From RGIG4097 sp964637515 (GTDB lineage Bacteria; Bacillota; Clostridia; Christensenellales; CAG-917), in the NCBI GenBank assembly GCA_964637515.1, contig CAZWUI010000002.1:88255-152254 (forward strand): a stretch of DNA of 64,000 nucleotides. The letters run 5' to 3'. Every line of letters begins with the position of its first letter. Within the stretch, counting starts at the first letter, position 1. The notes beneath the pieces were generated by a model. It saw only the letters and a program-made list of their open reading frames with translations. It did not search any database and was not told the origin of the DNA. The translations under genes were made by a program, and so were the position numbers. This document shows positions 1-8,275 of the stretch, in pieces.

Positions 1-1010
1 TCATCGTCAAAGTCCCTGCGGGCACCGTCATCAAAGATACCGAAAGCGGTTGCGTTATCGCAGACTTGTTCGAGGACGGCGAAACGTTCGTCGCTTTGAC
101 GGGCGGTAGGGGTGGAAAAGGCAATGCAAGATTTGCACACGCTCAACGTCAAGCACCGTCTTTTTCGCAACTCGGCGAGAAAACCGAAGAACATCAAGTC
201 ACGCTTGAACTCAAAACCATAGCGGACGTAGGTCTTGTCGGATTCCCCAACGTCGGAAAGTCCACGCTTTTGTCAATGCTGACTTCTGCGAAGCCCAAAA
301 TCGCAAACTACCACTTCACGACGATAAATCCCAATCTCGGCGTGGTGCAAATGTACGACGATAGTTTCGTGATTGCGGACATTCCGGGACTTATCGAAGG
401 TGCAAGCGAAGGGGCGGGGCTCGGTCACTACTTCCTGCGCCATATCGAAAGAGTCAGACTTATCGTGCACGTGGTGGATATTAGCGGATGCGAAGGCAGA
501 GACCCCTATGACGACTACGTTAAAATCAATCAAGAACTCGAATCATATAGTTTGAAACTTGCGTCGACACCTCAAATTGTCGTGGCAAGCAAGGCGGATT
601 TGCTCTACGACCGCTCGGCAATCGAAGAATTTGAAAAGAAAGTCGGTGTGAAAGTGTTTGTGATTAGCTCGCTGACGGGTGAAGGACTCAAAGAATTGTT
701 GACCGTCATGAAAGACAAGGTTGACGAATTGCCTCCGCCTACTCGTGAAGAAGTGGACGAAAACTTCTGTCTCGAAGAAAAATCCGACCAAAAATTCACC
801 GTTGAAAAACTTCCCGACGGCACTTACTTCGTGGATGGCGGACTTGTGGACTTCCTCATTCAAAACGTTACTATTTCGGACACGGACTCTTTTGCATTCT
901 TCCAAAAGGTTCTTAAAGACCGCGGAGTTATCGACGAACTTAAGCGCAACGGCATGAAAGAAGGAGATATAATTTCTATCGGCGATCTCGAATTTGAGTG
1001 GATAGATTAG
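1..1010 (+). CDS. obgE: GTPase ObgE/CgtA, 5' end cut by window
   Basis: Essential GTPase of late 50S ribosome assembly and stress signalling. The open frame runs from base 3 with no start in the window, so the N-terminus is missing. The remaining Obg glycine-rich fold (VKVPAGTV, then GGRGGKGN) is followed by the G domain: G1 GFPNVGKS, G2 around HFTTINPN, G3 DIPGLIEGA, and G4 as SKAD rather than the usual NKxD. A C-terminal OCT domain (FTVEKLPDGTYFVDG to LEFEWID) completes the Firmicutes/Obg architecture. It is followed by a strong bidirectional hairpin and converges on rlmI. Nothing suggests damage apart from truncation by the window. Confidence 0.97.
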   Translation, partial: IVKVPAGTVIKDTESGCVIADLFEDGETFVALTGGRGGKGNARFAHAQRQAPSFSQLGEKTEEHQVTLELKTIADVGLVGFPNVGKSTLLSMLTSAKPKIANYHFTTINPNLGVVQMYDDSFVIADIPGLIEGASEGAGLGHYFLRHIERVRLIVHVVDISGCEGRDPYDDYVKINQELESYSLKLASTPQIVVASKADLLYDRSAIEEFEKKVGVKVFVISSLTGEGLKELLTVMKDKVDELPPPTREEVDENFCLEEKSDQKFTVEKLPDGTYFVDGGLVDFLIQNVTISDTDSFAFFQKVLKDRGVIDELKRNGMKEGDIISIGDLEFEWID

Positions 1011-1030
1011 CGAAATCTTGAAAAACAAAG

Positions 1031-1058
1031 AAAAGGCACTTCATCGAAGTGCCTTTTT
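1031..1058. terminator. bidirectional Rho-independent terminator
   Basis: A 12-bp perfect stem (AAAAGGCACTTC with its complement, 3-base loop ATC) ends in a T run on the plus strand and has an A run on its 5' side. It can therefore serve both obgE and the convergent rlmI. Confidence 0.9.
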
Positions 1059-1084
1059 CGTTAGGTCTGTTTTTTAGTTTTTGT

Positions 1085-2251
1085 TTATTGAACGTTTAGG
1101 ACGAAGAATTTGAGATAACTCGTTTCTTCGGCGGATAGGTCGGACGGGTGGTCGGGAGATTGCGTTTTGATTTCTACGATGCGCACGGTGCGACCGCTTT
1201 CTTTTGCGGATTCTACGAGCATTTTTTCAAATAGAGGTAAGGTCATATAGTGGGAGCAGGACGCAGTGATGAGAAAACCGCCTTTTTCGACGAGTTTTAG
1301 ACCTAATACGTTGATGTCTTTGTAGCCCCTATATGCGTCTTTGACTTCGTTTGCACTCTTGCAAAATGCAGGTGGATCGAGAATTACGACGTCGAATTTG
1401 CGATTTTCACGCTTGAAAGTGCGCAAAACTTCAAAAACGTCACCTTCGAGAGTGGTGATATTTTTAAAACCGTTAAGTTCGGCATTGCGATTGACGTTTG
1501 CAAGTGCGGTCGCGGATACGTCAACGCTAGTGACCTCATTTGCGGAAAGTGCGGAATTTAAACTGAAACCGCCACTGTTGCAGAAACAATCGAGCACGGT
1601 TTTGCCTTTTGTATAGCGTCTAACTGCGTAGCGATTTTCTTTTTGGTCGAGAAAATAGCCTGTTTTTTGTCCGTTTTTGACATCGACGCTCATGTTCAGA
1701 CCGTTTTCGGTGATGATGATTTCATCGGGGACTTCGCCGTAAATCACGTCTTTGACTTCGTTTAGTCCTTCTTTTGAGCGGACTGCGACGTCGCTACGCT
1801 CGTAAATTCCTTTCGGGTTGAAAAGTTCGACAAGGCAATCAACGATGAGTTGTTTGCGTTTGTCAATGCCCAGAGAGAGAAATTGGCAAACAAGATAGTC
1901 TGCGTATTTATCTACGATGAGAGCGGGAATGCCGTCTGACTCTGCAAAAACCATACGGTAAGCGTTTTCAAAACCTAAATTTACACGGTATTCGTTGGCT
2001 TGGCGCAGTTTTTCAAGGTAGAAGTCCTTGTCGTCAACTGCGTTTTGGTCGCGCAAAAACACTCTGACAAGAATTTTGCTCAAATGATTTATATATCCTT
2101 TGCCTACGAATTTTCCGTCGTGCGTGAAAACGGTGGCAAGAGAACCGTTGGAATCTTTGCCTTCGATTTTGGATACTTCGTTGGCGTACACCCACGAATG
2201 TCCGTTGATAATGCGTTTTTCTTCACCTTTTTTGAGATAAACAGAATACAT
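1085..2251 (-). CDS. rlmI: 23S rRNA (cytosine) methyltransferase, RlmI/RlmK-like
   Basis: Class I SAM-dependent rRNA methyltransferase of the RlmI family (m5C in 23S rRNA). An N-terminal PUA-like domain (KKGEEKRIINGHSWVYANEV) precedes a central RNA-binding EEHEE-type region and the Rossmann methyltransferase. The latter has a SAM-binding motif I (VLDCFCNSGGFSL) and catalytic motif DPPAFCKS. The ATG at 2251 is chosen over an upstream TTG at 2269 because GAGG lies nine bases before it and the PUA domain starts there. 388 aa is normal length. Substrate position is inferred from the family. Confidence 0.9.
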   Translation of the reverse strand: MYSVYLKKGEEKRIINGHSWVYANEVSKIEGKDSNGSLATVFTHDGKFVGKGYINHLSKILVRVFLRDQNAVDDKDFYLEKLRQANEYRVNLGFENAYRMVFAESDGIPALIVDKYADYLVCQFLSLGIDKRKQLIVDCLVELFNPKGIYERSDVAVRSKEGLNEVKDVIYGEVPDEIIITENGLNMSVDVKNGQKTGYFLDQKENRYAVRRYTKGKTVLDCFCNSGGFSLNSALSANEVTSVDVSATALANVNRNAELNGFKNITTLEGDVFEVLRTFKRENRKFDVVILDPPAFCKSANEVKDAYRGYKDINVLGLKLVEKGGFLITASCSHYMTLPLFEKMLVESAKESGRTVRIVEIKTQSPDHPSDLSAEETSYLKFFVLNVQ

Positions 2252-2553
2252 ATGCAATGACCTCGACAATATTTTAGCGGTTTAGATTGCTTATGACAAG
2301 CGATTTTGCCTTTTCAGGTAAAAATAGGGTGGCGAAAAGATAAAACGCCGAGAAAAAGTCGAATATGGATGAGATTTCAAATGCACATATATGAATATGA
2401 AAAGGATAATTTTGTGTAGAGTGAGAAAAATAGCGGTGATATTTTGCGCAATTTACGTTTTTTTGCGGTTTCGTATTGATATAGTTTGATTTTTCGTTGA
2501 TATTTGTGCGCTTTTGTGATTATCGCTGTTTTTTGACGATTAGAAGGAGTGGC
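2252..2553. other. AT-rich intergenic region, no gene seen
   Basis: About 300 bases between the divergently read start of rlmI and the 3' end of the next minus-strand gene. It is AT-rich and has no convincing ORF with a ribosome-binding site, no RNA fold recognised, and no strong terminator for the upstream minus-strand gene. Confidence 0.6.
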
Positions 2554-3411
2554 TTAGTCGTGATGACTATCGTTGTCGTTTTGGTCGTCGGAGTTTTCGT
2601 TGAGATTGAATTTTTCGGTTTCTTGGATGAGTGCGTTGAAACTGCCGTTTGTGCCAAATTCGCCGTTTCCAAGGGGAGTCAGGGTGAGAATTGCAAAAAT
2701 AAGTGCGATTGTGCCGAAAATCAAATAGTAGATTTTGAGTGGAGTGATGAAAGACGCAGATAAAAGCACGATTCCTGAAAAGATATAACTCTTCGTGTTC
2801 GAGCGTGAGAGAATGGAATATGCGACCGCTTTCAAAGAAAAAATTTTCTTTTCCTTTTCAAGCGCGGGTAGGGCGGAGTTCCTTCTCAAAAAGTCATATA
2901 TGCCTTTTGTTTTGACTATATTGATTTTGACACCGTGCATTTCAAGCACGTGCATTGCCTTTCTGTCAATTCCGCGACAGAGCAAAAACACTTGCTTTCT
3001 GTTCTTTTTTAGGGACAGTGAATAAAAGTTTCCGACGTCGTTGAGCCCGACGAGAGAAAAGCGAAAACACACTATTATCAGTGCGTTTTCGAGCAAAATC
3101 CAGTTGGAACCACTCTCAAAAACTGCATTTTTTAGAATACTTTTGAGAATTTCGACCAAATATTCGCTTCCGCGGACGGACAATTCCAGGGCAAGTCTGT
3201 CCTTGTCGTATGGTTTGGAATTTTGCTTTTTCAGGTAGATTATCGTGATGACCGTGAGCGTGGTCAAAGTGCTTGAAACGAGCAATGCTAAACCAACGTT
3301 CAGATAGCGTCCCGTCCAAACTGTGCTCAACAAAAATATCGTCAGGGTGAGAGAGAATACGTCTATAACTTTCGTCATCGACTTATCATTGACAAAATCC
3401 TGTCTTTTCAT
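2554..3411 (-). CDS. conserved-looking membrane protein of unknown function
   Basis: I do not recognise this family with confidence. The protein is about 285 aa. Two hydrophobic segments lie near the N-terminus (VFSLTLTIFLLSTVW and VGLALLVSSTLTTLTVITII). A soluble central domain of about 140 residues carries a basic middle (KKNRKQVFLLCRGIDRKA). Two more hydrophobic segments (YIFSGIVLLSASF, YYLIFGTIALIFAIL) precede an acidic, Asn/Asp/His-rich tail. The alternating strands of the central domain (WILLENALIIVC, VFLLCRGID, VKINIVKTKGIYDF) could be a small nuclease-like alpha/beta fold, but no catalytic motif is clear. ATG at 3411 is preferred to TTG at 3417; neither has a strong ribosome-binding site. 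It is divergent from nadD. Confidence 0.7.
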   Translation of the reverse strand: MKRQDFVNDKSMTKVIDVFSLTLTIFLLSTVWTGRYLNVGLALLVSSTLTTLTVITIIYLKKQNSKPYDKDRLALELSVRGSEYLVEILKSILKNAVFESGSNWILLENALIIVCFRFSLVGLNDVGNFYSLSLKKNRKQVFLLCRGIDRKAMHVLEMHGVKINIVKTKGIYDFLRRNSALPALEKEKKIFSLKAVAYSILSRSNTKSYIFSGIVLLSASFITPLKIYYLIFGTIALIFAILTLTPLGNGEFGTNGSFNALIQETEKFNLNENSDDQNDNDSHHD

Positions 3412-3432
3412 TCTCAAATGTTAGTTTTGCTA

Positions 3433-3461
3433 TTGAAAGTTCCCGCTTATTTTGCTATACT
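3433..3461 (+). promoter_or_regulatory. sigma-A promoter of nadD, leaderless type
   Basis: TTGAAA (3433-3438), 17-base spacer, TATACT (3456-3461), then exactly six bases to the nadD ATG at 3468. No Shine-Dalgarno fits between, so transcription should begin at or next to the start codon. Confidence 0.75.
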
Positions 3462-3467
3462 ATACCT

Positions 3468-4607
3468 ATGATAACGATTATCTTCGGCGGAGCGTTCGAT
3501 CCTCCGCATGTCGAACACGTAAATATGTTGAAAAGTGCGGTTTGCGCAACGGGTGCGACTCGTCTTGTTGTGGTGCCGACCTTCCGTCCCCCTCACAAAA
3601 GTGAAGGATATTTGCCGTACTCTGCGAGAATCGACCTGTGCAAAATCGCATTCAGCGGCATTGCGGATGAACTTATCGTGGAAGAAATCGAGAGAGAAAG
3701 GGCGGAAAAGGGCGAGATATTCAACTATGCATCCGACGTTTTGCCTGTTTTGAAAGAAAAATACGGCGAAATCGTCTATCTCATCGGCGGTGATAGCATC
3801 GAATATTTCGACACTTGGCACGAGCCGAAAAGCATTTTGGAAACCTGTGTTATCGCAGTCGCAGGGAGAAGAGGATATGATAGCGTTGAGAGTAGCGTGA
3901 AAAAACTTCTCGACAAATATAACGTCGGCACTTTTCTGACTTTGGACTTCGAGGGCGGAGAAACATCGTCTTCGAGAATTAAGGCGGAATTGCTCCTTGG
4001 TATGCAACCCGACTCATTGCCTGACGGTGTGTACGACTATATCAAGAAAAACGGATATTTCGGCGACTACAACGAGTGGCTTGAAAAACTCAAAGAGTGG
4101 CAAGAGCCCGAGCTTTTTGCACATACTAAAGCGGTGGTGCTACGAGCGGTTGACTTAAATTCTCTGCACAACCTGAAACAGGACTTCAAAAAGACTTTCG
4201 AGGCGTCGCTACTTCACGATAATGCGAAGAGAAGACCGTCTTTAGACGGTCTTGACGTACCTGCGGACGCTGTCGGGACGACCGTGCTTCATCAATTTTT
4301 GGGTGCGAAAAAGGCTGAGAGAGATTTCGGCGTGACTGATGAAGAAGTGCTTTCCGCAATCAGATACCATACCACCGCAAAGGCGAATATGAGCGCTTTC
4401 GAGAAGTTGATTTATACAGCGGACAGTACGTCTTACGACAGGGACTACGAGCCTATTCCCGCTATACGCAAAATTGCCGATGAGGACTTTGAAAAAGGTT
4501 TCTGCGCGGTGCTAAAATACACCTACGACAAGTTGAAAACGGCGGGGAAATCCATATATCCTTTGACCGAAGAAGCGGTCGAATACTATTTGAACAAAAA
4601 CAACTGA
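3468..4607 (+). CDS. nadD: NadD nicotinate-nucleotide adenylyltransferase fused to YqeK HD hydrolase
   Basis: Two enzymes in one 379-aa chain. Residues 1-200 are NadD, which makes nicotinate adenine dinucleotide in NAD synthesis: GGAFDPPHVEH is the HxGH-type nucleotide-binding motif and SSSRIK the late ISSTxIR-like motif. Residues about 205-379 are the YqeK HD-domain phosphohydrolase (diadenosine tetraphosphatase family): LFAHTK, LLHDNAK, and RYHTTAKANMSAFEKLIYTAD. In most Firmicutes nadD and yqeK are adjacent genes followed by rsfS; here the first two are joined and rsfS follows 34 bases later. The start is fixed by the FGGAFDPPH N-terminus and by the promoter, which leaves no leader. Confidence 0.95.
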   Translation: MITIIFGGAFDPPHVEHVNMLKSAVCATGATRLVVVPTFRPPHKSEGYLPYSARIDLCKIAFSGIADELIVEEIERERAEKGEIFNYASDVLPVLKEKYGEIVYLIGGDSIEYFDTWHEPKSILETCVIAVAGRRGYDSVESSVKKLLDKYNVGTFLTLDFEGGETSSSRIKAELLLGMQPDSLPDGVYDYIKKNGYFGDYNEWLEKLKEWQEPELFAHTKAVVLRAVDLNSLHNLKQDFKKTFEASLLHDNAKRRPSLDGLDVPADAVGTTVLHQFLGAKKAERDFGVTDEEVLSAIRYHTTAKANMSAFEKLIYTADSTSYDRDYEPIPAIRKIADEDFEKGFCAVLKYTYDKLKTAGKSIYPLTEEAVEYYLNKNN

Positions 4608-4641
4608 AAACGATATTCTAACGAATTTAATTGGAGGAATA

Positions 4642-4992
4642 ATGGAAAGTTTAGAACTGAAAAATTTGATTTGTAAAGAACTTGACGACAGAAGAGCGGT
4701 GGATATCACCGTCTTGAAAGTCGAGCATTTGACCGTCGTTGCGGACTACTTCGTCATCTGCACCGGGAAGAGCAATCGTCAAGTCAAGGCACTTGCTGAA
4801 TATCTGCAAGAAACCATGGAAAATCACGGCGTAAACTGCTTGCGTGTTGACGGACTCACCGAAGGAAAGTGGGTTGTGCTCGACTACGGCGGAGTCATCG
4901 TGCATGTTTTCAACGACGATACTCGTATGTTTTACTGCCTTGAAAAACTCTGGAGCGACGGAAACAACGTAGAGTTTTACAAGGGAGAATAG
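4642..4992 (+). CDS. rsfS: ribosomal silencing factor RsfS
   Basis: RsfS/Iojap protein that binds uL14 on the 50S subunit and blocks subunit joining under nutrient limitation. At 116 aa it has the standard length. The family core is plain: DRRAVDITVLKVEHLTVVADYFVICTG followed downstream by WVVLDYGGVIVHVF, and ends near LWSDG. A TTGGAGGAATA ribosome-binding site lies just before the ATG. It follows nadD-yqeK, the conserved Firmicutes neighbourhood. Its last 16 bases overlap the end of the convergent minus-strand gene. Confidence 0.96.
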   Translation: MESLELKNLICKELDDRRAVDITVLKVEHLTVVADYFVICTGKSNRQVKALAEYLQETMENHGVNCLRVDGLTEGKWVVLDYGGVIVHVFNDDTRMFYCLEKLWSDGNNVEFYKGE

Positions 4993-5270
4993 CCGACTTT
5001 TGCGTATAGAGCGGAGATTTCGTCTCCGCTCATACCGTCGTGCATGGATAAATATGCACCTAAATCATAGGTGACGAGAGTTTTCGTAGAAAACCGTTTT
5101 TCGATTTCCGTGCGGATTTCTTCACGCAGTGAAGTCCGCTCGCTTGCGCTGTAAATCGGAGAGGTCAGGACTGCGACTATAACTACGTCGTCGCCTTGAT
5201 AATATCTCGACGCAATAACTTTTTCAAAGGATAATGCGACGTCTGCTACCGTGGTTTCATAAACTAACAT
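4977..5270 (-). CDS. small protein, possibly YhcN/YlaJ-like
   Basis: A 97-aa reading frame that fills the gap between rsfS and the phosphoesterase gene, convergent with rsfS. It contains an alpha-beta-alpha pattern (FEKVIASRYYQGDDVVIVAVL, then a charged helix SLREEIRTEIEKRF, then KTLVTYDLGAYLSM). The pattern resembles the YhcN/YlaJ sporulation lipoprotein domain, but there is no lipoprotein signal and the likeness is weak. No Shine-Dalgarno precedes the ATG. A GACAAT hexamer sits exactly six bases upstream, as in the predicted leaderless genes of this window, but its -35 region is poor. Confidence 0.55.
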   Translation of the reverse strand: MLVYETTVADVALSFEKVIASRYYQGDDVVIVAVLTSPIYSASERTSLREEIRTEIEKRFSTKTLVTYDLGAYLSMHDGMSGDEISALYAKVGYSPL

Positions 5271-5332
5271 AACGGTATTGTCGGCGTTTTTGCGGTTTTG
5301 ATACCCGAAAACGCTTTTTTAAGGGGATTAAA

Positions 5333-5908
5333 ATGGTATATTTCACAGCCGATTTGCATTTAGGGCATAAAAATATCGTCAAAACGTGCAACCGTCCTTT
5401 TTCGTCCGTCGATGAAATGGACGATATTCTCATTGAGAATTGGAACAAAAAGGTCAAAGGCAACGATACCGTCTATATCGTCGGGGATTTGATTTGGAAG
5501 GGAGTGGACCCGAAACCATATCTCGATAGGCTAAAAGGCAAAAAAATTCTCGTGCGTGGCAATCACGATTCGACGTGGCTCGATAAACTCGATAATCCTT
5601 TGGATTATTTCGTTGAAATAACCCCGTTGCTTGATACGTCGATATGCTCTCGTCCGACGACTCTTTGCCATTATCCTATGTTCGAATGGAAGGGTAGTCG
5701 GAAAATCGGAAGTGCGAAACTATCTTATCTCGTCCACGGTCATACGCACGGAAATATCCGACCTGAATATCTGCCGCTTTTTAGCTTGCCTAACGCACTC
5801 AATGCGGGGGTGGACGTCAATGGTTTTGCACCGGTAACCTTTGACGAACTTCTCGAAAATAACGAGATTTTTAAGGAAAAAGCAATCAAAATCCTATCCG
5901 ATAACTAA
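5333..5908 (+). CDS. calcineurin-like metallophosphoesterase
   Basis: A 191-aa member of the YfcE/MJ0936-type phosphoesterase superfamily. The metal-binding motifs appear in order: TADLHLGH (D-x-H), GDLIWKG (GD), GNHD, CHYPMFEW and HGHTHG. An AAGGGG ribosome-binding site lies seven bases before the ATG. The substrate cannot be told from the sequence. It is separated from the next operon by a full promoter, so it is probably a single-gene unit. Confidence 0.88.
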   Translation: MVYFTADLHLGHKNIVKTCNRPFSSVDEMDDILIENWNKKVKGNDTVYIVGDLIWKGVDPKPYLDRLKGKKILVRGNHDSTWLDKLDNPLDYFVEITPLLDTSICSRPTTLCHYPMFEWKGSRKIGSAKLSYLVHGHTHGNIRPEYLPLFSLPNALNAGVDVNGFAPVTFDELLENNEIFKEKAIKILSDN

Positions 5909-5925
5909 CTCGTTTTTCAAAACCG

Positions 5926-5954
5926 TTGACAATGCGGAGGGGGATATATATAAT
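5926..5954 (+). promoter_or_regulatory. consensus sigma-A promoter of the riboswitch operon
   Basis: TTGACA (5926-5931), 17-base spacer, TATAAT (5949-5954): a perfect consensus match. The predicted transcript would start at about 5961, which is the first base of the FMN aptamer. Confidence 0.92.
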
Positions 5955-5960
5955 ATAATT

Positions 5961-6070
5961 GCTTCGGGGCGAGGTTAGATTCCTCACCGGCGGTGACAGT
6001 CCGCGAACACGCAAAGCGTGCCGATAGGGTGAAATTCCCTGACCGACGGTATAGTCCGGATGATAGAAGC
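5961..6070 (+). promoter_or_regulatory. FMN riboswitch (RFN element)
   Basis: The closing helix is GCTTC (5961-5965) with GAAGC (6066-6070). Conserved RFN blocks are present: GGGGCGAGG, TCCTCACCGGCGGTGA, GTCCGCGA, the variable GC-rich arm, GGGTGAAATTCCCTGACCG, and AGTCCGGATG. The aptamer binds flavin mononucleotide. The following hairpin with a T run supports an OFF switch by transcription termination. Confidence 0.97.
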
Positions 6071-6089
6071 GACCGTCGAAAGACGAGTT

Positions 6090-6114
6090 TGCGCCCTTGA
6101 AGGCGCATTTTTTT
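6090..6114 (+). terminator. riboswitch expression-platform terminator
   Basis: TGCGCC (6090-6095) pairs with GGCGCA (6102-6107), followed by seven T. It lies between the FMN aptamer and the first gene. It is therefore the regulated terminator expected to form when FMN is bound. Confidence 0.9.
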
Positions 6115-6150
6115 ATCCCGAAAATTGACGAAGTGCGCCGAAGGAGAAAT

Positions 6151-7272
6151 ATGGGCAACGAAACTGCAATCGGTGCGAAAGAAAGAATCAAGAAACTGTT
6201 TTCGCAGTTCAAAAATCCGCGCTTTACCACGGCGTATATTGCGAAAATCGCAATTTTGACCGCAATATCTTTCATCTTGTACGCTTTCGGGAAGTTCAAT
6301 CTTCCGTTCATATTCCCGAATTTTCTTGAAATTCAAATCAGCGAATTGCCGGCACTTCTTGCGGGATTTTCCATGGGGCCAATCAGCGGATGCGTTGTTA
6401 TCGTACTGAAATGCCTTTTCAAATTCCCGATGACAAGCACCGCTTACGTCGGCGAAGCGACCGATATTATTCTCGGAATTTTGTTCGTCCTGCCCGCATC
6501 TCTTATCTATCACCGCAAAAAAGACAAAAAACACGCTCTCATAGGCATTTGCGTCGGCGGCGTACTTCTTACTATCGCATCTATCATCGTCAACAGATTT
6601 ATATCCATACCGTTTTTCGTCGAGTTGTATTTTGGCGGGGACTTCGGCGCAATCGTCGGAATGCTCCAGCCGCTCTATAAAGACGTCACCATGGACACAT
6701 TTTACGTTTATTATTTATTTGCAGGCGTGTTGCCTTTTAATCTTTTAAGATGTATAATAGTAGGCGCGTTGACGTTCGTGTTGTACAAACGCCTGACGAA
6801 AATACTGCATTGGGACGGTACGAGTTTGAAAAAGCACGTGGACGAAGAAGTCGTGAATTTGTCGGGAGAATATAGGGTAGACGGCGTGGAAGAAACCTAC
6901 GCTCTTGCTGAAAAACTTGCTGATACTCTCGTCGGAGGAGAGGTTATCTTGCTCGACGGCGACCTTGGCGCAGGCAAGACCACTTTCACGAAAGGGCTTG
7001 CAAAGGCACTCGGCGTCGAAGAAGAAGTCACAAGCCCCACTTTCACCATACTCAACGTGTATGAAAGCGGTAGATTGAAACTCAATCATCTCGATATGTA
7101 CAGGGTGGAGCATGAAGACGACCTTGTCGAACTCGGCGTGGAAGAAACGATTTCGGATGACGGCGTTACCGTCATAGAATGGAATAAATTTGAAAGCCTG
7201 AACGGCAAAATCATCAAGATAAAAATTGCTGTTGACGGAGAAAATAGCAGAATATTCGAGATTGAAGAATGA
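6151..7272 (+). CDS. riboflavin ECF transporter S component (RibU) fused to TsaE
   Basis: One uninterrupted 373-aa frame. Residues about 1-235 are a RibU-type substrate-binding S component with five or six membrane segments (IAILTAISFILYAFGKF; LLAGFSMGPISGCVVIVLK; DIILGILFVLPASLI; ALIGICVGGVLLTIASII; FAGVLPFNLLRCIIVGALT). Residues about 250-373 are TsaE, the ATPase of tRNA t6A37 synthesis: GDLGAGKTTFTKGLA near residue 270, TSPTFTILNVY, HLDMYR, VIEWNKFES. No stop or good internal ribosome-binding site separates them. The ATG at 6151 with AAGGAG is used; an earlier ATG at 6097 lies inside the terminator. The FMN riboswitch fits the RibU half. Confidence 0.92.
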   Translation: MGNETAIGAKERIKKLFSQFKNPRFTTAYIAKIAILTAISFILYAFGKFNLPFIFPNFLEIQISELPALLAGFSMGPISGCVVIVLKCLFKFPMTSTAYVGEATDIILGILFVLPASLIYHRKKDKKHALIGICVGGVLLTIASIIVNRFISIPFFVELYFGGDFGAIVGMLQPLYKDVTMDTFYVYYLFAGVLPFNLLRCIIVGALTFVLYKRLTKILHWDGTSLKKHVDEEVVNLSGEYRVDGVEETYALAEKLADTLVGGEVILLDGDLGAGKTTFTKGLAKALGVEEEVTSPTFTILNVYESGRLKLNHLDMYRVEHEDDLVELGVEETISDDGVTVIEWNKFESLNGKIIKIKIAVDGENSRIFEIEE

Positions 7273-7838
7273 AAGCACTGGCAATTGACACCACCAATAC
7301 AACCCTCACTATCGTTGTCATAGACAACGAAAAGTCCTATTTCACCGAATTTGAAGTGGGCAAAAGCGGACATTCGTCCTTGCTCATCCCCGAAATCAAA
7401 AAGGTTATGGACGGCGCGGGACTCACCCCCGACGACCTTGACGTCGCTTGCGTAGTCGTGGGACCGGGCTCGTTCACGGGTATACGCATAGGCGCATCCG
7501 CTATGACCGCCATATCCTTTTCAAACGGCGTGAAAAGAGTTGCGGTAAACTATTTTGAACTTCTCGCATATAGTAGAGCGCGGATAACAGCAGGGGTTGA
7601 CGCAGGTCACGGAAACACGTACCTTGCGACTTGCGAAAACGGCAAAATCCTTGAAACGAGATTTGTGGAAGAGGCGGATAAAGACAGTATCCCGAGCGAC
7701 ACAGTCTATACGCTTGCTTGCCCCGCTCACGTTGCGCTTGAAAACGTCTTGAAATCGAAGGTGGAAAACGGAGAATACGTGGACGTATTCGAGCCCGTAT
7801 ATATGAGAAAATCGCAAGCGGAGAGAAATTTGAAATGA
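7269..7838 (+). CDS. tsaB: t6A synthesis protein TsaB
   Basis: Non-catalytic partner of TsaD in making N6-threonylcarbamoyladenosine at position 37 of ANN-decoding tRNAs. The ASKHA-type N-domain is clear: MKALAIDTTNTTLTI, HSSLLIPEIK, and VVVGPGSFTGIRIG. At 189 aa it is shorter than the usual 220-240, with a reduced C-terminal lobe. Its start overlaps the RibU-TsaE stop (ATGA), so it should be translationally coupled. tsaD is not in this window. Confidence 0.94.
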   Translation: MKALAIDTTNTTLTIVVIDNEKSYFTEFEVGKSGHSSLLIPEIKKVMDGAGLTPDDLDVACVVVGPGSFTGIRIGASAMTAISFSNGVKRVAVNYFELLAYSRARITAGVDAGHGNTYLATCENGKILETRFVEEADKDSIPSDTVYTLACPAHVALENVLKSKVENGEYVDVFEPVYMRKSQAERNLK

Positions 7839-8266
7839 GATTTGAACCGCTACGCTACGAGCATCTTCGTCAAATGGCGGAGATTGAAAGAGAAGCATTC
7901 GACCAACCTTGGACGGAAAATATGTTTATTCCCGAATTGAATGCGGGGGATGCGTACTATCTCGTCGGAGTTAGGGGGGATGAAGTGCTATGTTACGGCG
8001 GTTTTCACAAAGTCCTTGACGAAGGGCATATAACTAATATAGCAGTCAAACAGTCCGAAAGAGGACGCGGATTTGGAAAATTCCTTATGTCGATGCTCAT
8101 CTCGAAGGCGAGAGAAATCGGCGTGAAACACTTGACTTTGGAGGTAAAATCCACCAACGAAGTCGCAAAAAATATGTACTTGGGATTCGGTTTCCGAGTG
8201 GAGGGCGTACGTAAGAGGTATTATAACAATCGTGACGACGCGCTCATTATGTGGCTGGACGTCTAA
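7835..8266 (+). CDS. rimI: ribosomal-protein-alanine N-acetyltransferase RimI
   Basis: GNAT acetyltransferase of 143 aa, acting on ribosomal protein S18 in well-studied members. The acetyl-CoA site is read as VKQSERGRGFGKFLM (R/QxxGxG/A), preceded by HITNIAV and followed by LEVKSTNEVAKNMYLGFGF, with YYNNRDDALIM at the end. The start overlaps tsaB by four bases. The tsaE-tsaB-rimI order is the usual Firmicutes arrangement. Confidence 0.93.
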   Translation: MRFEPLRYEHLRQMAEIEREAFDQPWTENMFIPELNAGDAYYLVGVRGDEVLCYGGFHKVLDEGHITNIAVKQSERGRGFGKFLMSMLISKAREIGVKHLTLEVKSTNEVAKNMYLGFGFRVEGVRKRYYNNRDDALIMWLDV

Positions 8267-8275
8267 GGAGGACGC

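Noticed and set aside
3468..4607. NadD-YqeK fusion as a major novelty
   Set aside because: The two are adjacent in most Firmicutes and joined forms are seen in some; it is noted as a feature only.
6097..6150. Upstream start for RibU-TsaE at 6097
   Set aside because: That ATG lies within the riboswitch terminator; the ATG at 6151 has AAGGAG.
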